A stretch of DNA of 64,000 nt, taken from contig OZ018408.1 of the NCBI GenBank assembly GCA_963969595.1, positions 45,571,022 to 45,635,021 of the forward strand, read 5' to 3'. This stretch comes from Neckera pumila (taxonomy: Eukaryota > Streptophyta > Bryopsida > Hypnales > Neckeraceae). The translations under genes were made by a program, and so were the position numbers. The notes below the pieces were generated by a model. It was given only the letters and a program-made list of their open reading frames with translations. It was not told where the DNA came from and ran no database searches. Positions 36,241-59,589 of the stretch are shown here, in pieces; the stretch's first letter is position 1, and every line of letters begins with the position of its first letter.

Positions 36241-38383
36241 GTAGTGAAGACCAAGGGTTTTTTTTTCATTTTTAATGAAGTGCCAAAGTGGCAATATTGA
36301 ATGTTATAGTGGTTCTCCAAATTTCAACATTCATCCACATATTGAATAGAAAATATCATATTAAAACAAATCACATATCCAAAATTTAGTTTTCATCTAC
36401 AATCTAGCAATTTCATCTAAGATTTTTTTTTATTTGAAGTATTCTGATGATTTTCCATCTTTTTAGTACCATATTTTTCTATAGGCGTGGTGCCAAGCCA
36501 TAAAGTTTGGTGCAATTTTGCACCAAATCGTTGGAAAAAAAAACACTGGTGAAGACTGTCTTGGCAATATAGAGTGGAACTAAAGGGAGAGGGTTATTTA
36601 TAATGTTGTTTTTCCACATGGTTCAATGTATTTTGTTGATTCTCCATATGGGTGACTGAAAGTACTATTTTTCAAGTCCCCACTCCTATTTCACAAGAAA
36701 ATCTCTAAAAATTTATTTGATATCCTTGGCAACCAATGTAAGCCACCAAAATTTCTTTTCATTCATGAAAAGCCACGTATAAATCTTTTTCATTTCCATG
36801 TGTGAGTCTCCAATTGCAGCTGGAAAAGTGAGGTATGTGATTCTAATATCACTACTTGAAAGAAATGTAGGTTGTGCAGTGGCCTACCCAAAAGATTCCT
36901 TTCCCCCTCTTTTTGCAAATACTATACAGTGGCCTACCAAAAAGATAAGTCATGGCAGTTTGGAAAATCAATTTTCTTTGTATAATGTAAAATAAAATTG
37001 ACATTTGTTGTTTTGCATAATTAACTTTGATATCTTATGCAATCTCAATCAACCATACCAAATTTTAGTTTTGAAAAAGTAAAACTCCATTTTTGGTGAA
37101 TTTTAAATTAATTTTTATGGTTTTACACGAAAATTCATTGAAGAACATTGGTGATGAATTTTTTTAATTCAATTGCAAAGATATGCAGGAAACCTCCATA
37201 CACACATCTTTTCTTCAACAAGCATCTCCAAAAAAAATTCACAATTCCCTCTAAAAAGATTTCCATTTTGGCAAAATTTTGCCCTTAGTTTAAAAATAAA
37301 TAATTCTTTATTGTAATTAAGTTTTTTGCATTTTTATCTTCTAACTATAACTACCTTGGTAGTTGAGAGCGTGATGGTACAATTTGTTTGCAAAAACCTA
37401 ATTTCAATAAAGAAATATTTCTATTCAAAGCTGAAGGAGAAATCACATATCTTTGTGGTAGGCCGCCACTATACAATGGAAATAAGTAGAAAAGGGATAT
37501 AGAATTCTTCTTGGTAGAATACTATACATGTCAAGTGTTTATTCTTAATAAAATTTCTAGTCCTTTGGTGTCATCAAGTGTTATCTCGGAACAATTCCTT
37601 GTCATTTGCTTGTCAACATGCAATTTGGCATTTTTATACTTAAGCAAGTGGTGCACCGTATACACAGTTGTGGTTGAAATGTGAAATGTGTGAAAATTCT
37701 TTTTCTTTAGAGCTGCTATATGTATGCGGAAGGACAAACCATTGGAGGGCAACTACACAAGGATTTTATTTATATTTTATCCCTCATGAAAACCTTAACT
37801 CCCCATTCCTTCCTTTCCCTCCTTCCTCATACAATCTACTTCAAGAAGCTACAAAGGGTAACAATGGAAAAAGTAATCATGAGTAATCATGAGTGGACAT
37901 TCTTGAATGGAGTTTGGATTTTTATTGTTTTTAGATTATCAATTGAATTGTTTTGTTCTAAAAGATTGAAAGGGGGGGGAGGGGGAGGGGAGGAGCTACA
38001 TATGATTGCCGCCAATTGTGATTCCTAAGGAGATCCAATTGTCCTTGTATGCCCTCATTTGGAAACCTTTGTGCTCTTCAATCAAGAGACATCTACAATG
38101 ATACCTCTATATTACATTAATGTGTCTAGTAAACATTCTTTGTTCTTTCCGACCAACCTAGGAAATAAACATATCCAATTCAAAACTAACTCTTTTACTA
38201 TTAGAGAATTTTACAATGCAAACACAATGGATTTTTGGAACAAAATATTTACTTTATCAAGATTTTGTTAATGTTAAAAAGCGATTTTAATATAGAGAGT
38301 GCAATTAGAGAGTTTTACAATAGTTGGCAAAACTTAGATCATTCTTTTTTGTTAAGCAATAGATGATAATCATTAGAAATGAC
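36241..38383. other. AT-rich intergenic DNA with a dispersed repeat
   Basis: A block at about 37010-37230 (GCATAATTAA, TTTTTGGTGAATTT, TTTTTATGGTTTTA, GCAAAGATATGCAG) is repeated in diverged form at about 54690-54890. A 10-bp-arm hairpin lies at 36506-36527. No gene is seen. Confidence 0.5.
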
Positions 38384-38986
38384 TTAACCTCTTAGCACTC
38401 AACCATCCATTAAGTAGATTATAAATGGTGTTACAATTGCACTTCATCCAATTAATATACCATTAGAGCAAATTTCAGGCCTTCGAAGGGTTGCTCCACA
38501 ATCCTCCGGAGTATCCTAAAATTTGTTTTTTGGAGGCTGAAAAAATCTTTTTCTCCCTATCCCCTCTAGATGAAATTGCAATGGTAGTGGCGCAAGAATC
38601 GTGTTTTAAGAGTTTAATTTTTTTAAATCTTAAACAAAAAATAAAAAAATAAAAATAAAAATACAATAAAAAATAGCAAAATTTGATTGTTTTGTTGAGC
38701 AGTCAGCTTAGTTGACTACTCACTATGGCACTTTTCTAGAGTGACAAACCAAGCTTTGAAATAGCTTGGTTTGTCACTCTAGAGGAGTCCTTTGGAGGGT
38801 TGAAATTTTTTGTAATTGAGAGAATTTTAAAGAAAATCATACTCTGTATAATATATCAATAGAAAGAAGCCAAAAGAATGACCTATATGAACCAATTAAA
38901 AATGGAAATGCTAGTGGAGTTTCAATCATATTTTAAAAAAATTCAAATGTAAGCTTACTATTTTAGGTCAAATACTGAGGGGTTAA
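38384..38986 (+). mobile_element. TTAA element family E
   Basis: It begins TTAACCTCTTAGCACTC and ends ACTGAGGGGTTAA, 603 bp, non-coding. A perfect 21-bp inverted repeat lies in its interior (separate entry). Confidence 0.55.
38735..38783. repeat. Perfect 21-bp inverted repeat, 7-nt loop
   Basis: The left arm 38735-38755 starts TCTAGAGTGACAAACC, and the right arm 38763-38783 is its exact complement. The surrounding sequence is AT-rich without other structure. Confidence 0.9.
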
Positions 38987-40517
38987 AATCACCAAAAGAG
39001 GCAGTCTATTTCTAATCATTCAAGTAGTTACACGTACTTGTAGGGCAGGTTTTTTCAATGGAAAATTTTTCAATGTGCAAGAATAGAGTTTCAAAGGGTT
39101 TCATAATTTTCCAGATTTTTTTTATTCAAAACAAAATTACTATGAATTTTTTAGCGGAAGATTCTATTCTTCCCATACTAGTGATATAGGGCTTGCTATT
39201 TCCGACCATGGGCTCAAAACAAAATCCACCAAGGGCTGGTTGCAATATCAAAAGACTTGTAGCCAATCATTATGTGCACAATTGCCTTGGGACTACGGCA
39301 TAATTAATCTCCTCCTTCATTGAAATTCATGGAAAAGAGAATAGCTACATAGCCAAAAGAGGGGGGGGTGATTAGAAATGGGTTGCCTCCTAATAAAACA
39401 CCATCCGGGGAGATTTGAATCCATATAGGGGCTTTAGAGTTTTATTACTTATTTTAATACTAATTGAAGTTAATATGAGGTTGCCTTCATCCTCATTACA
39501 ACGATCATGTAGGACCACCAAAAGTCAATAGTGGCCATTTGGCATGTGGAGATTTGTAGAAGGCGTGTGCAGGCCATCTTCCATAACTAAGCCAAAAAAT
39601 TGTAGAGATGATATGGATTATAGAGATGCAATCATGGAGATACAATCCTAGAGATGGATTGGATTACGGAAATGAGATCATGGAGATGGATTGGATAATC
39701 ATGATGAATATTTAAATCCATTATGCAAATTGGGGCCCAGCTAGTGAGTTGAAAAGGCTCTTTTCCACCCAAATTTTTGCATTACAAAGTGGCCCTCATG
39801 GGGTTCAATTTTCCCCTAATGCAAATGTATGATATGGAATATAAGTAATTTCCATCCAAAATTGATGAGAAATTTTAAAGCACTTAGAAATTAATTAATT
39901 TGCATATTTCATTTTGATACGTGAAAATGATGCTAAGATAGGAACATCCAAAAGTGCCACTATTTAAACTGAGCATAGTTATTCTATTATTAGATTGGTC
40001 AAATTTTGATTATTTCTTGTTCACAATTAAAAGGAAATTCCAACACGGTAAAGGATATGACATTTGGATAATGCATGCAAAAATTAAGAAGGATCATTCA
40101 AAGTTTTTGGAGAGATGTTCTAAAATTGTTTCTTCAACAATAGATAATATTTAAGATTTATAAGAGTTTGCTGCCTATCTATTGAAGTGACACTTTCAAA
40201 TACATTACAGTTTTGTGTGTACTAGTCTTGATCCTTAAATGATAAGCCAAGCCCCTTGGACTTTTAATTTCAAACACATTCTTTGATATAAAACAACTTG
40301 GGGATTATCTTAGAATGTTTCAACTCATAGGATCTACTTCAATAATGAATAAAGTTCTGCTTTCAAGTTGCAAAGTTAGAGCAACGTTCATTGATCAATT
40401 TTATATATGATAACTATTAAAACCTTAGACAAGAACCAAGACCCACACCCCACTTCAAAGAGATTTTTGATTCCCGCGTAAACTGCCCAGTAGGCCATTA
40501 AGTAATGTTTTAGGATT
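38987..40517. other. AT-rich intergenic DNA
   Basis: No gene. A short run of related units (GAGATG..ATCATGGAGAT..GGATTGGAT) lies at about 39600-39700. Confidence 0.4.
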
Positions 40518-40795
40518 CATTAGGAGAGATCTGAGCCTCTAAAAGACCGTTTCAGGGCTATTCTTGATGCTAAAAATAGCGTACTATTGTCAAAAAAAAA
40601 ATGAAAAAAAAAAAATGAAAATGTTAAAAGATCACTAAATTAAATTTTTTTTTTCAGAAAAAAAAGTTAAGAAAATCTGACATGGCAGTCACTTGGCCAC
40701 GTCAGCTTGACCATTTGGCAACGTCTCAGCATTTCTGCAGAGTTTCCACAGTCCGGGAACTCGCATTCTCTTAGAAGCTCGGATCTCCTCTAATG
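40518..40795. mobile_element. Small inverted-repeat element (MITE)
   Basis: The left end CATTAGGAGAGATCTGAGCC is matched in reverse by the right end GCTCGGATCTCCTCTAATG. The element is 278 bp, with an AT-rich centre and a GCCACGTCAG block. Relatives lie at 58660-59033 and, nested, at about 58321-58593. Confidence 0.7.
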
Positions 40796-40957
40796 TATAA
40801 TAAGATATATAGTCCAACAACATTTGTTGGAGGTAGCACCATTAGGAGGGAATCTTAGAAGAAAATCCTGGAGAGCAGTGATTCCAAAATTGGCTAAAAT
40901 TAGTTGAGTTTCCACCCCAAAAATCCTTGTGCTACTAGTACATTGTAAAAAAGGGCC

Positions 40958-41626
40958 TTTAATCCCTAAATACCCAAGGCCTTTTTTTAACTTCTTAGAA
41001 TTTGCTCTATATTGAACAAAAAGCCAACATTTTGATAAGTTGTATTGATTTTTTATAATTTGTAACCATACAAATTCAAACTAGACATATTAGAGGTCAT
41101 ATAGGAAAAGAAAACACAACAATATTACTTATGAATTGAAGATTATAATGTTTGAACATGAGGGTGTTAAAATTGTGAAAGTGACTTGAAGTCTTTCAAT
41201 GCTCTTTTTTACATGCCAAATCTAAAAAGTTGGTCAACAAAAAAATATGAAGTTAAAGGACCTAACTTGCATAACCCTAATCAATTTATGGCTTCTCAAA
41301 ATCTACTCTACAAAATCTACTCTACTTCTTTAAATGAATTTCTAATGTGATTTTTCCTATAAGATCTAGAGTATTTGAGGCTCATTTTCAAGAGCCCTCA
41401 ACATTATGGAAAGTCAAGATTGCAATGGGTACCCTTGCACAAAATCTTGAATAGAAAAATCATAATCAATCATTTTCAAACTTGGACTTTTAACGCTAAA
41501 ACTAAACTTCAGAAAAGAAATTTTCAAAAATATAAATTATTGAAAATAGCAACTTGGTTGGGTTTTTATTTAACTTCAAAGTTTTGTTGACACCACAATT
41601 TGGTGCCTCGGGCATTTAAGGGTTAA
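40958..41626 (+). mobile_element. TTAA element family C
   Basis: It runs from TTAATCCCTAAATACCCAAGG to GGGCATTTAAGGGTTAA, 669 bp, non-coding. It is closely related to 57017-57660. Confidence 0.7.
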
Positions 41627-43530
41627 TGAAAACATTTTAGCCAAAAGTGCATCAAACAATAGAATTTGATAGCCAATTTGCAGCTTCCTCCGCACCGAAA
41701 TTAGCATCTATTTAGTCAATTTTGTGTTGTAGTACTCCCCGAAATCCTTCACAACTTGCAAAATCCTATCTATTCCTTTCCTTTTTTATGTTACTCACTC
41801 TCAAGATAGCCAAGGTTGATGTATGTTTGTCTTGAAGGTGTCATATTGCACTAAGTTCCATACACTAATTCTGGGATAATTGCTGGGGAGGGAGTCTTGG
41901 GGGGGAGTCTTGGGGGACCTTCCAGTCCAGTCCAGTCCAGTCCAGTAGTTTTCACCCCCATTTTACAGTAGTTTGATTGCCAGGAAGATTCCATGTTGCC
42001 CAAAATTAGGGTTTTTAGGAATTCCCGAGACAGCACTCCTCCCCGATCGCTTCGGTGTGCAAATACCGCTTCAATCATCATGTGTGCAGATCATGGTGGG
42101 CATGTGGAGGTTATTGAGCGATTTGGAGCTTCAAATTTTCTGGAACTCTAATTTCGTAACGCTGGAGGACATTAGCAGGTGCACAATGTGAATTCTTTGA
42201 TCTCATGGAATCCATGATCTCTCTCTCTCTTCTTGCTCAGCAGTTTCTTTTGATTTTAATAATCGAAAGAGTTCTTAAATCCTACTTTTGTGGGTACGGT
42301 AATTGACCGCCGGGGATGAAGGGGTTCGTGTGATGCTGCTGTTCGCTTCAGAGTAATTTGTGGCATTGCATTGTAGTTTTTGAGGTTCAGATGCTCAGCG
42401 ATTGTAGTGCTTTTAGGAACGTATATTGTGTTGATTTCCCAAGTGACTCTATTCACCGAAACCTCAAAATCTTCTTCGATCAAAGCTCCGTGATAGCACA
42501 ATTCAAGTAGCGGAATTCTGTGGATTTCAGTTCAGTCTGTATTGCGTAGTGTCTGCATTGGTTGAGAATTAGGTCATTGAAGTTCACGATTTCTAGATTG
42601 ACGTTTTTCCGTCGTCTTGAGTGTGGTACGGTCGCATTTTTTTCTTGAGTGGTTTCAGGATCAACAAGCAATTGGTGAATTACTATCTATATAGGGTTGT
42701 CTATCGAGGCCGTGAGGAATCTAGTGAATTCACTGCTTTCATTTGGTATGCTCGTTCTAGAGTTCCAGTGTCTTTTGCTGGCTAGCGGAAACCTTGTCGA
42801 ACGTAATTATACTTAGAAGAGACACCATCCGAAATTCAGCATACAGGTTTAGCCCTGAAATGGAAGCACATAGTAATTACAACTGTTGCACACTTTCCAA
42901 GAGAACCCAAACCGTCAAAATTGTCAGTAGCCTTCAGAAGTAAGCAATGGAAGTTGAAGATTTCTTCGAAAGTTGTCCAATTAACGGGTAGTGTAGTATC
43001 AACATTAGATTCCCTATGATTCCCGTTTTAAAAATCTGTACAATTGTTTTGGAGTAGTGGAAAGTACAGAGCGCTATGATTCTCTTTCTGTTACTAATGT
43101 GCTGATCTAATTTTTCGCCCGTAACCTCAGTCAAACGGTGGGATCTGAAAAATGTTACTTGTAGGATAGGATACGTTATGTTTATATTAGCGTGGCACTT
43201 GCAAACGCCATCGCTACTCCAGGTTGCAACCTTCAGGTAGTAACACAATTTCGAACTATTGTCTTGTTTTTGTATGGGAGAATTCTGTGCTCTGCACAGA
43301 CAAGTTAAAAAATATTATGAGGGTTTAGGGTTTAAGGTTCTACCTTAAATTGAAAGCTTATCTTCATCTCTCTGCGGTTAGGTTAGCAGTGCTCTCATCA
43401 AGCTTCATTTCTTCAATAGCACCGAAAGGCGTTCTATGTGCTATCTTGTGATTATCATGTTCTGATGGGCTTAGAAACTGGCAGGGAGGATTGGTGAGTC
43501 GGAACTTTTTGGTAGATAGAAGTTCTAGTG
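41627..43530 (+). promoter_or_regulatory. Upstream region of the Pol III largest-subunit gene
   Basis: It contains a (TCCAG) pentanucleotide run at about 41924-41945, a TTAGGGTTTTTAGG motif near 42005, a CT run near 42219, and a telomere-box pair GGGTTTAGGGTTTAAGG at about 43321-43338, some 190 bp before the ATG. Teloboxes are common in plant promoters of translation and transcription housekeeping genes. No coding sequence is recognised; a 5' untranslated exon is possible. Confidence 0.5.
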
Positions 43531-53564
<10,034 letters not shown>

Positions 53565-54265
53565 CACATTGAAACATAGAATGCCTTGCTACCGGTAATC
53601 TATCACGGCCTCTGCAAACTTTCTCTGTTGAATCCGCGTTGGTTGTACTGGCGTACAATTCAATTCTCGTAACTCTTCTGTCTCTTCGCCCCTCATTTGT
53701 AATATTGAGTAGAGGGCCATGCCTGCTCTTCCTTAAAATTGTGATGTGTAGATAAGTTCCCTTTTCAACGAAACAGAATTTTTGTTCACAAGCAGAAGTA
53801 TTGGCTATCGTCTGTGGTTTACATGCATTTTGAAATTGTTTACAATGGCGTGCAGGTCATCCAAATGGTTCCCAATTGACGGGTAAAAACACAACTTATG
53901 AGTGTACAAAATTCGGCATTTTCTGCGACAGTTTTTCTGAAACATCTGTGAGATGCATATGTAGACTTGGGAACCGGTGCTTTGGTTGGGGAGTTTTTTC
54001 CATACTAGAATATTACACTATAATGAAGACCGTGATAGATCGGGAATTCTTATGATCTTTTGAATGGCATCCTGCAGTGAGAATTATTTGTTCTCTGCCG
54101 TTCATTTGGAAGAAAATTTGGGCTAGGAATTGTGCTGATGATTTATGCCGTATTCAAATGTTTATACGTTTGTCAGTACCTTCTCTGTTGTTTCTTACTG
54201 AATCCGGTGTTCTCTATGTTGAATCTTACCTTAAGATCGTGATGTTATCTTCTTGGATATAAACC
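53565..54265. other. 3' flank of RPC1
   Basis: Presumed 3' untranslated and terminator region. No further gene is seen. Confidence 0.4.
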
Positions 54266-57016
54266 TTAACCCCTAAAAGGAATGGAGAACCAACGGAATC
54301 CTCAGAAATCCATACTTGACAAGAGGAACAATTGTATTTGATATCTGCATGATCTTAGAATAGTTGTGCCATAATCCGATGCAAATTGTCTAATTTTTGG
54401 AAAATAAAAATGGGGGTATGAGATGTACTCTATAGCTCATTTTAGGAGACTATTTTTGTATTGTGGATCAAATATAGTATAATTTAATGAAGCATGTGAG
54501 ATTAGGTAGAGGTACTTTCAAAACCTAGACATGATTGCAATCATAGGTCAAGGTTATACTAGAACTTTCAAAGGATGATTGGTATAGTTTATATCATTGT
54601 ATAGTTGGATATAACAATCTTAAAAATCGACTATTCTTGCCATTTCAAGATTTTTGCATAGTATAGAAAAGAATTGGAATTTTTCATCTTGCATAATTAA
54701 TACTTGAGTTCTTGTGCAATCCCAATCAAGTATATCAATTTCAATTTCAAAAAAGCAAAAGTTCATTTTTGGTGAATTTAAGTCAATTTTTATGGTTTTA
54801 TATAATAATTTATTGAAAGTAATTGGTGTTTAATTCTTTTAATTTGATTGCATAGATATGTAGAGACATTCATATATATGTCTTTGATATTACGCCCCTT
54901 TAAATAACAATAAAATTGTTCTATGAAGAGTTCAATGTGAGGTGTCGTATGACCAAACTTTGTAAAATAAATATTTCTATATTCGCTAACTAGAGTTTTG
55001 CAAGTCATTGTACCATCATGCTTAAATGTACAAAATTAGTTACCATGTAAGGGGCAAGTAGAAAATCTAATTATAATAGAGCAATATCTATTTTACAAAA
55101 TTTGGGCGTTGTCACCCCAACATTGAAATCTCTACAGAAGGAATTTTGAGATTTTTTGGAAATGCTTGCTGATGGAAAGATGTGCATATCAGGGTGTTTC
55201 CTACATATTTCTACAATGTAATTTTAAGAATTACATTCACATGAAATGGAGTTTGGATTTTTTGAAGTTGAATTTTGGTATGCCTGTTTGGAATTGCATA
55301 AGAATGCTATGATAATCATGCTTACCAAAATATATTAATAATAATCCACATTGTACAAAATTTTATGGATGGCTCAAATAAGCAATTTGTAAGATTATTG
55401 TACCAAATTGTACATTTTGTTACTTGCTAACCTCTTCCATTCCTAAATCCACTCATTGTCACATGTCCTATATTGAATAAATGTCATTCTCCAAGAAATG
55501 ACGTACAAGTAAAAAGAAATAGATCCTACAGTTGAAGAATAAAGGTCACCTCTAAGTGCCACAAGGTCACTAATCCCGTATATGATCAATACATGGTTGT
55601 ATGCTCATGTTAATATCATTCTTCTTTGTATGAACCTAAAGTATAGTACTGATTTCAAATCCTTTCAATCATATTTGTATATATAATCATACACACAATA
55701 TATTTATATTTTTACTCTATGTTTATTAATGCAAAAGCGTGACCATCCTTGCAAGTGACATGTCTATATATGGCATTTAAAAGTAGAAAGTGGTATGAAC
55801 TTCCTTCCACAATTTACACCTTGATTATATGACAATACATGTGAAATTGCATCATTTTCATCTCTTTGTGAATGCAATATTTTTTGAAAATTACATAGCA
55901 ATGTCCAAAAACTTACAAATTTATACAACACTTCTAATGATACTTTTATATGTTCACCAAAAAAATCAAGTCAATTAGACTTGTTACACACTTTAAAATA
56001 CATCTTTGTATCCTAAAATACAAAGCCTATACCAACTCCAAAGTTCTAAAATTCCTGCTTGTAGTCCTAATACTTGAGATTTTGAGCAAGCTTTTATAAT
56101 CTCAATTCTTAACACAATTTTTTGAATTTTTATGAAGATAGAAAAACACATTAGCTTTTCAAGAATATAATTTTCATTTCAATTGGTGTCCAAGAGCAAG
56201 AGTTATGCCATCCTAAGCCCTAAAAGTAGTTTCTTTGGGTAGGAGAAAATAACACAAAAAATTGATATAAAACTCTTAATCTTTTCTTTTATAGACTGTA
56301 TTATGTCTACATAGAATGCTTTGTACTAGTGAAGTGGAAGTTATAGATCTTCTTCATTTATGGACAATTAGAGCATCTTTTTCAAAAAATATCTCATAAG
56401 ATTCATTTTTGCATTCAATTTTTACAATTAAAATTTTTTTTTACAAGGTACAATTTGCGAACAATCTCACCATTGGAATTAGTGTATTTCAATTCCATCT
56501 TAAAGCTATAAATGATATAGTTTATTCTTCTATCTAATACCAAGTTCTACATAACTTTTCTTTTAAAGTATGAAAATCAAGTCTTTAAAAATAAAAATAA
56601 AAGTTCTAGATCCTCAATTCATTTCTCTACAATAAAATTTTTTTACCTCCAATTTTAGAGTGCAAACTTAAAAGTTAAGCAGATTCAAGTTTTATATTCT
56701 AATCCTACAAGGTGCCAAAAAATTATTTTCTTCACTTTAAATGCAAATATATTGAAATATATAGAGCCAAAGCTTCTGAATTTTCTTCTACACATTCTTA
56801 TACAAGTTTAGTGCAAGTTCGCATGATTTGATATGCACAGAAAAACAAATTTTTAGAGTCTTTTGCTCTTTGCAATAGAAAACAACAATTTTGAGTGTCT
56901 TTTGATGAAAAAATGGCCTGAAAACTTTACAAGCTAGAAAGGCAAATGCATGCAACTCCCTTTAGGAATTAGAAAAAATTAACCCTTAATTTTCTGGATA
57001 TTGTAGATAAAATTTT
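54266..57016. repeat. AT-rich repeat DNA with an inverted family B copy
   Basis: It opens with TTAACCCCTAAAAGG (54266), a TTAA-element end. A diverged copy of the 37010-37230 repeat follows at about 54690-54890. From about 56120 to 56985 the minus strand follows family B (for example the complement of CCAATGGTGAGATTGTTC near 56465). Boundaries are not sharp. Confidence 0.45.
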
Positions 57017-57660
57017 TTAACCCCTAAATGCCCGAGGCCTATTTTGGGTTTCCTAGAATTTGCTCTAAATTGAACAAAATGCCAACATTTTGATAAGTTG
57101 TGTCAATTTTTTTGAATTGTAACCGTACAAATTCAAACTAGATATGTTAGAGATTTTATAGGAAAAGAATACACAACAATATCACTTATGGAGTGAAAGA
57201 TTATAATGTTTGACCATGAGGGTGCTAAAATTTCAAAAATCTTTCAATCTTCTTTACACAAATCAAATCTAAAAAGTTGGTGACCAAAAAAATATGAGTT
57301 TAAAGGACCTAATTTGTATAACCCTGATCAATTTATGGCTTATTAAAATCTACTCTACAATTTTTTTAAATGAGTTTTGAATGTGATTTTTTCTCCAAGA
57401 TCTAGTGTATTTGAGGCTCATTTTCAAGAGCTCTCAACACTACTAGAAGTCAAGATTGCAATGGGTACCCTTGTACAAAAACTTGAATAGAAAAATCATT
57501 ATCATTTATTTTCAAGCTCGGATTTTTCGGGCTAAAATTAGACTTCAAGAAAAACTTTCTGAAAATATAAACTACTAAAAATAGCAACTTGGTTAGGTTT
57601 TATTTAACTTCAAAGTTTTGCAAACACCAGATTTTGGTGTCTTGGGCATTTAGGGGTTAA
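57017..57660 (+). mobile_element. TTAA element family C
   Basis: It runs from TTAACCCCTAAATGCCCGAGG to GGGCATTTAGGGGTTAA, 644 bp. The inverted ends pair over about 17 bp. It is closely similar to 40958-41626 along its length. Confidence 0.8.
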
Positions 57661-57957
57661 ACATTAGGACTGAATTTCTTGACTTGTTTTGCACTTTTGT
57701 AAATTATTTCGAAAGTATTGATCGGCCATACACTATTTAAATTTTTTGCCTTTTTTTTATAATGAAACTGGATCTTGGTCCAAAACTAGTAGAACGCATT
57801 TGAGGCCTTTAAGGGGACCTAGATTTCATGAAGTTCAGTTGTGCGTGGTTCCTAAGTTGGTCAAAACATTGCAACATCCAGCATCCATTAGCAAAAGAAA
57901 CATTGATTTAAATTCTAAAATGAAATGATTAGAACATTTCTTCATGAAATCAAGCAT

Positions 57958-58648
57958 TTAACCCCTAAAGGATTGAACTGCTTTTTTTTTGGCAACATAG
58001 CAATTTTGAGTAGCTCACTACAAATGGAATTTTTGTTTTTTTACTTTTAATTTTTCACACAACTTATGGACAAGGCTTTTCTTTACAAATGTGACTTTGT
58101 GAAGTGCAGCTGCCTTATTTTTTGTAGGGCCCAAAAAAAGATTTTTGTCAATTCAAACGCTAATATCTTGCAATCCACATGGTGGAAGTTTTTGAAATTT
58201 TTTTCACATTTTCTCAAACTAGTGCACTATAAGATCCTATGGTTGCATGCATCCAAAAATCTTGCGTTTTTGCATTTTGAAAATGTTTTTTTTTTCTAAA
58301 ATTTGATATTTGTACCAGAACATTAGAAGATTTTTGAGGCCTCTAGAAGACCGTGAGTTCCCAAACTATGGGAACTTTGGGAACTCTAAGGGAAATCCAA
58401 TTTGACATAGCCAAGAAATTGCCATGTCAAATATTATTAAACGATAATTTTTTTAATTCTTTTTTTAGTTTTTTAATTTTTTAATTTTTATCATTCTTTT
58501 ATTATTCTTTTATTTTGACAGTAGGGTGTTGGTTTCCAATAAGGAGAACAACCCTAAAACAATCTTTTAGAAGAATTCAAATTCCTCTTATGATGGAAGT
58601 TCTGGAGTGTTTTTGGTGAAAACATAATCAAAGAATTTTAGGGGTTAA
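57958..58648 (+). mobile_element. TTAA element family A with a nested MITE
   Basis: It runs from TTAACCCCTAAAGG to ATTTTAGGGGTTAA. Family A sequence is interrupted at about 58321-58593 by a segment with ends like the 40518 family (CATTAGAAGATTTTTGAGGCC). This gives an order of insertion: the small element entered later. Confidence 0.65.
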
Positions 58649-58659
58649 TATGTAGTTGG

Positions 58660-58759
58660 CATTAGAGGGGATTTGGGGGTCTTGGAGGGCCATTTCAGGT
58701 CTGTTCCCCAATCTAGCCTGATGTAGTGAATAGAAGTACGAGGTTGTCAAAATTTATAA

Positions 58760-58852
<93 letters not shown>

Positions 58853-59033
58853 AATATAAATATAAATATAAATATTTATTTATTTATTTTCAAATATCAT
58901 TTTAAGCATTTTTTTTTCAAAAATGACATGGCAGTTCTTGTGCCACGTCAGCCAACTGCTGTAGATGCGTTCCCGCAATCTAGGAATGCAGGGAAATTCG
59001 CAACCTTCCAAGACCTCCAAATCCCTTCTAATG
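58660..59033. mobile_element. Small inverted-repeat element (MITE) carrying a long AT microsatellite
   Basis: The left end CATTAGAGGGGATTTGGGGG and the right end CCAAATCCCTTCTAATG are complementary over roughly 28 bp with few mismatches. A (TA)n run of about 90 bp fills 58761-58848. The GCCACGTCAG block is shared with 40518-40795. Confidence 0.75.
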
Positions 59034-59312
59034 AAAGTCTTTAGAAACACTCTTCTGATGGTACAAGATTTGTGTCTTAGTTCAAAAGGTATGGATTATA
59101 AGAAGTTTTTAAATTTTATTATTGGGGACTTGAGATTGGTTGGAAGAATTTGAAAAACATGAAGAATATAGGAAATAGAAGGGATGAAGAACAAAAGGAG
59201 GTAGTCATTTTAACTCCTCAAGGAAAATAGGGAGCATAAGGATTGAAGAGGAGAAAGAAGTTGCCATTTTAACCTTTTAGCTAGGGCCAGTCCATAAGGA
59301 ATGAAGAATAAT

Positions 59313-59589
59313 ATTACAAAAAATTTCAGGCCTCAACAAGATTGCGAGTGCTTGATTTTTGGCACCTGCAGGGTGCAATTACAAAAGAAAAAAAATTATT
59401 AAAAAAAATTTCAATCTTATGTGGCACTGATGTAGCACTGACACGCTGATGTGGTCAAAACGCAACCACATCACATTTCAAATTTTTAAGTTTCAATTTT
59501 TTTTTTCTATAATTGCACCACGGGGGGGGGGGGGGGGGGGGGGGGGGCAAAGCTTAGCGGCCTTGTTGAGGCCTGAAATTGTTTGTAAT
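59313..59589. mobile_element. 277-bp MITE with 28-bp terminal inverted repeats
   Basis: The left end contains ATTTCAGGCCTCAACAAG and the right end its exact complement; the 28-bp arms differ at one position. The interior is non-coding and holds an uninterrupted run of 26 G at 59522-59547. Confidence 0.85.

Noticed and set aside
35834..36320. Minus-strand frames encoding a Phe/Ser/Pro-rich repeat protein
   Set aside because: All frames stay open because the 58-bp minisatellite lacks stops on that strand. There is no start context, splice structure or family match.
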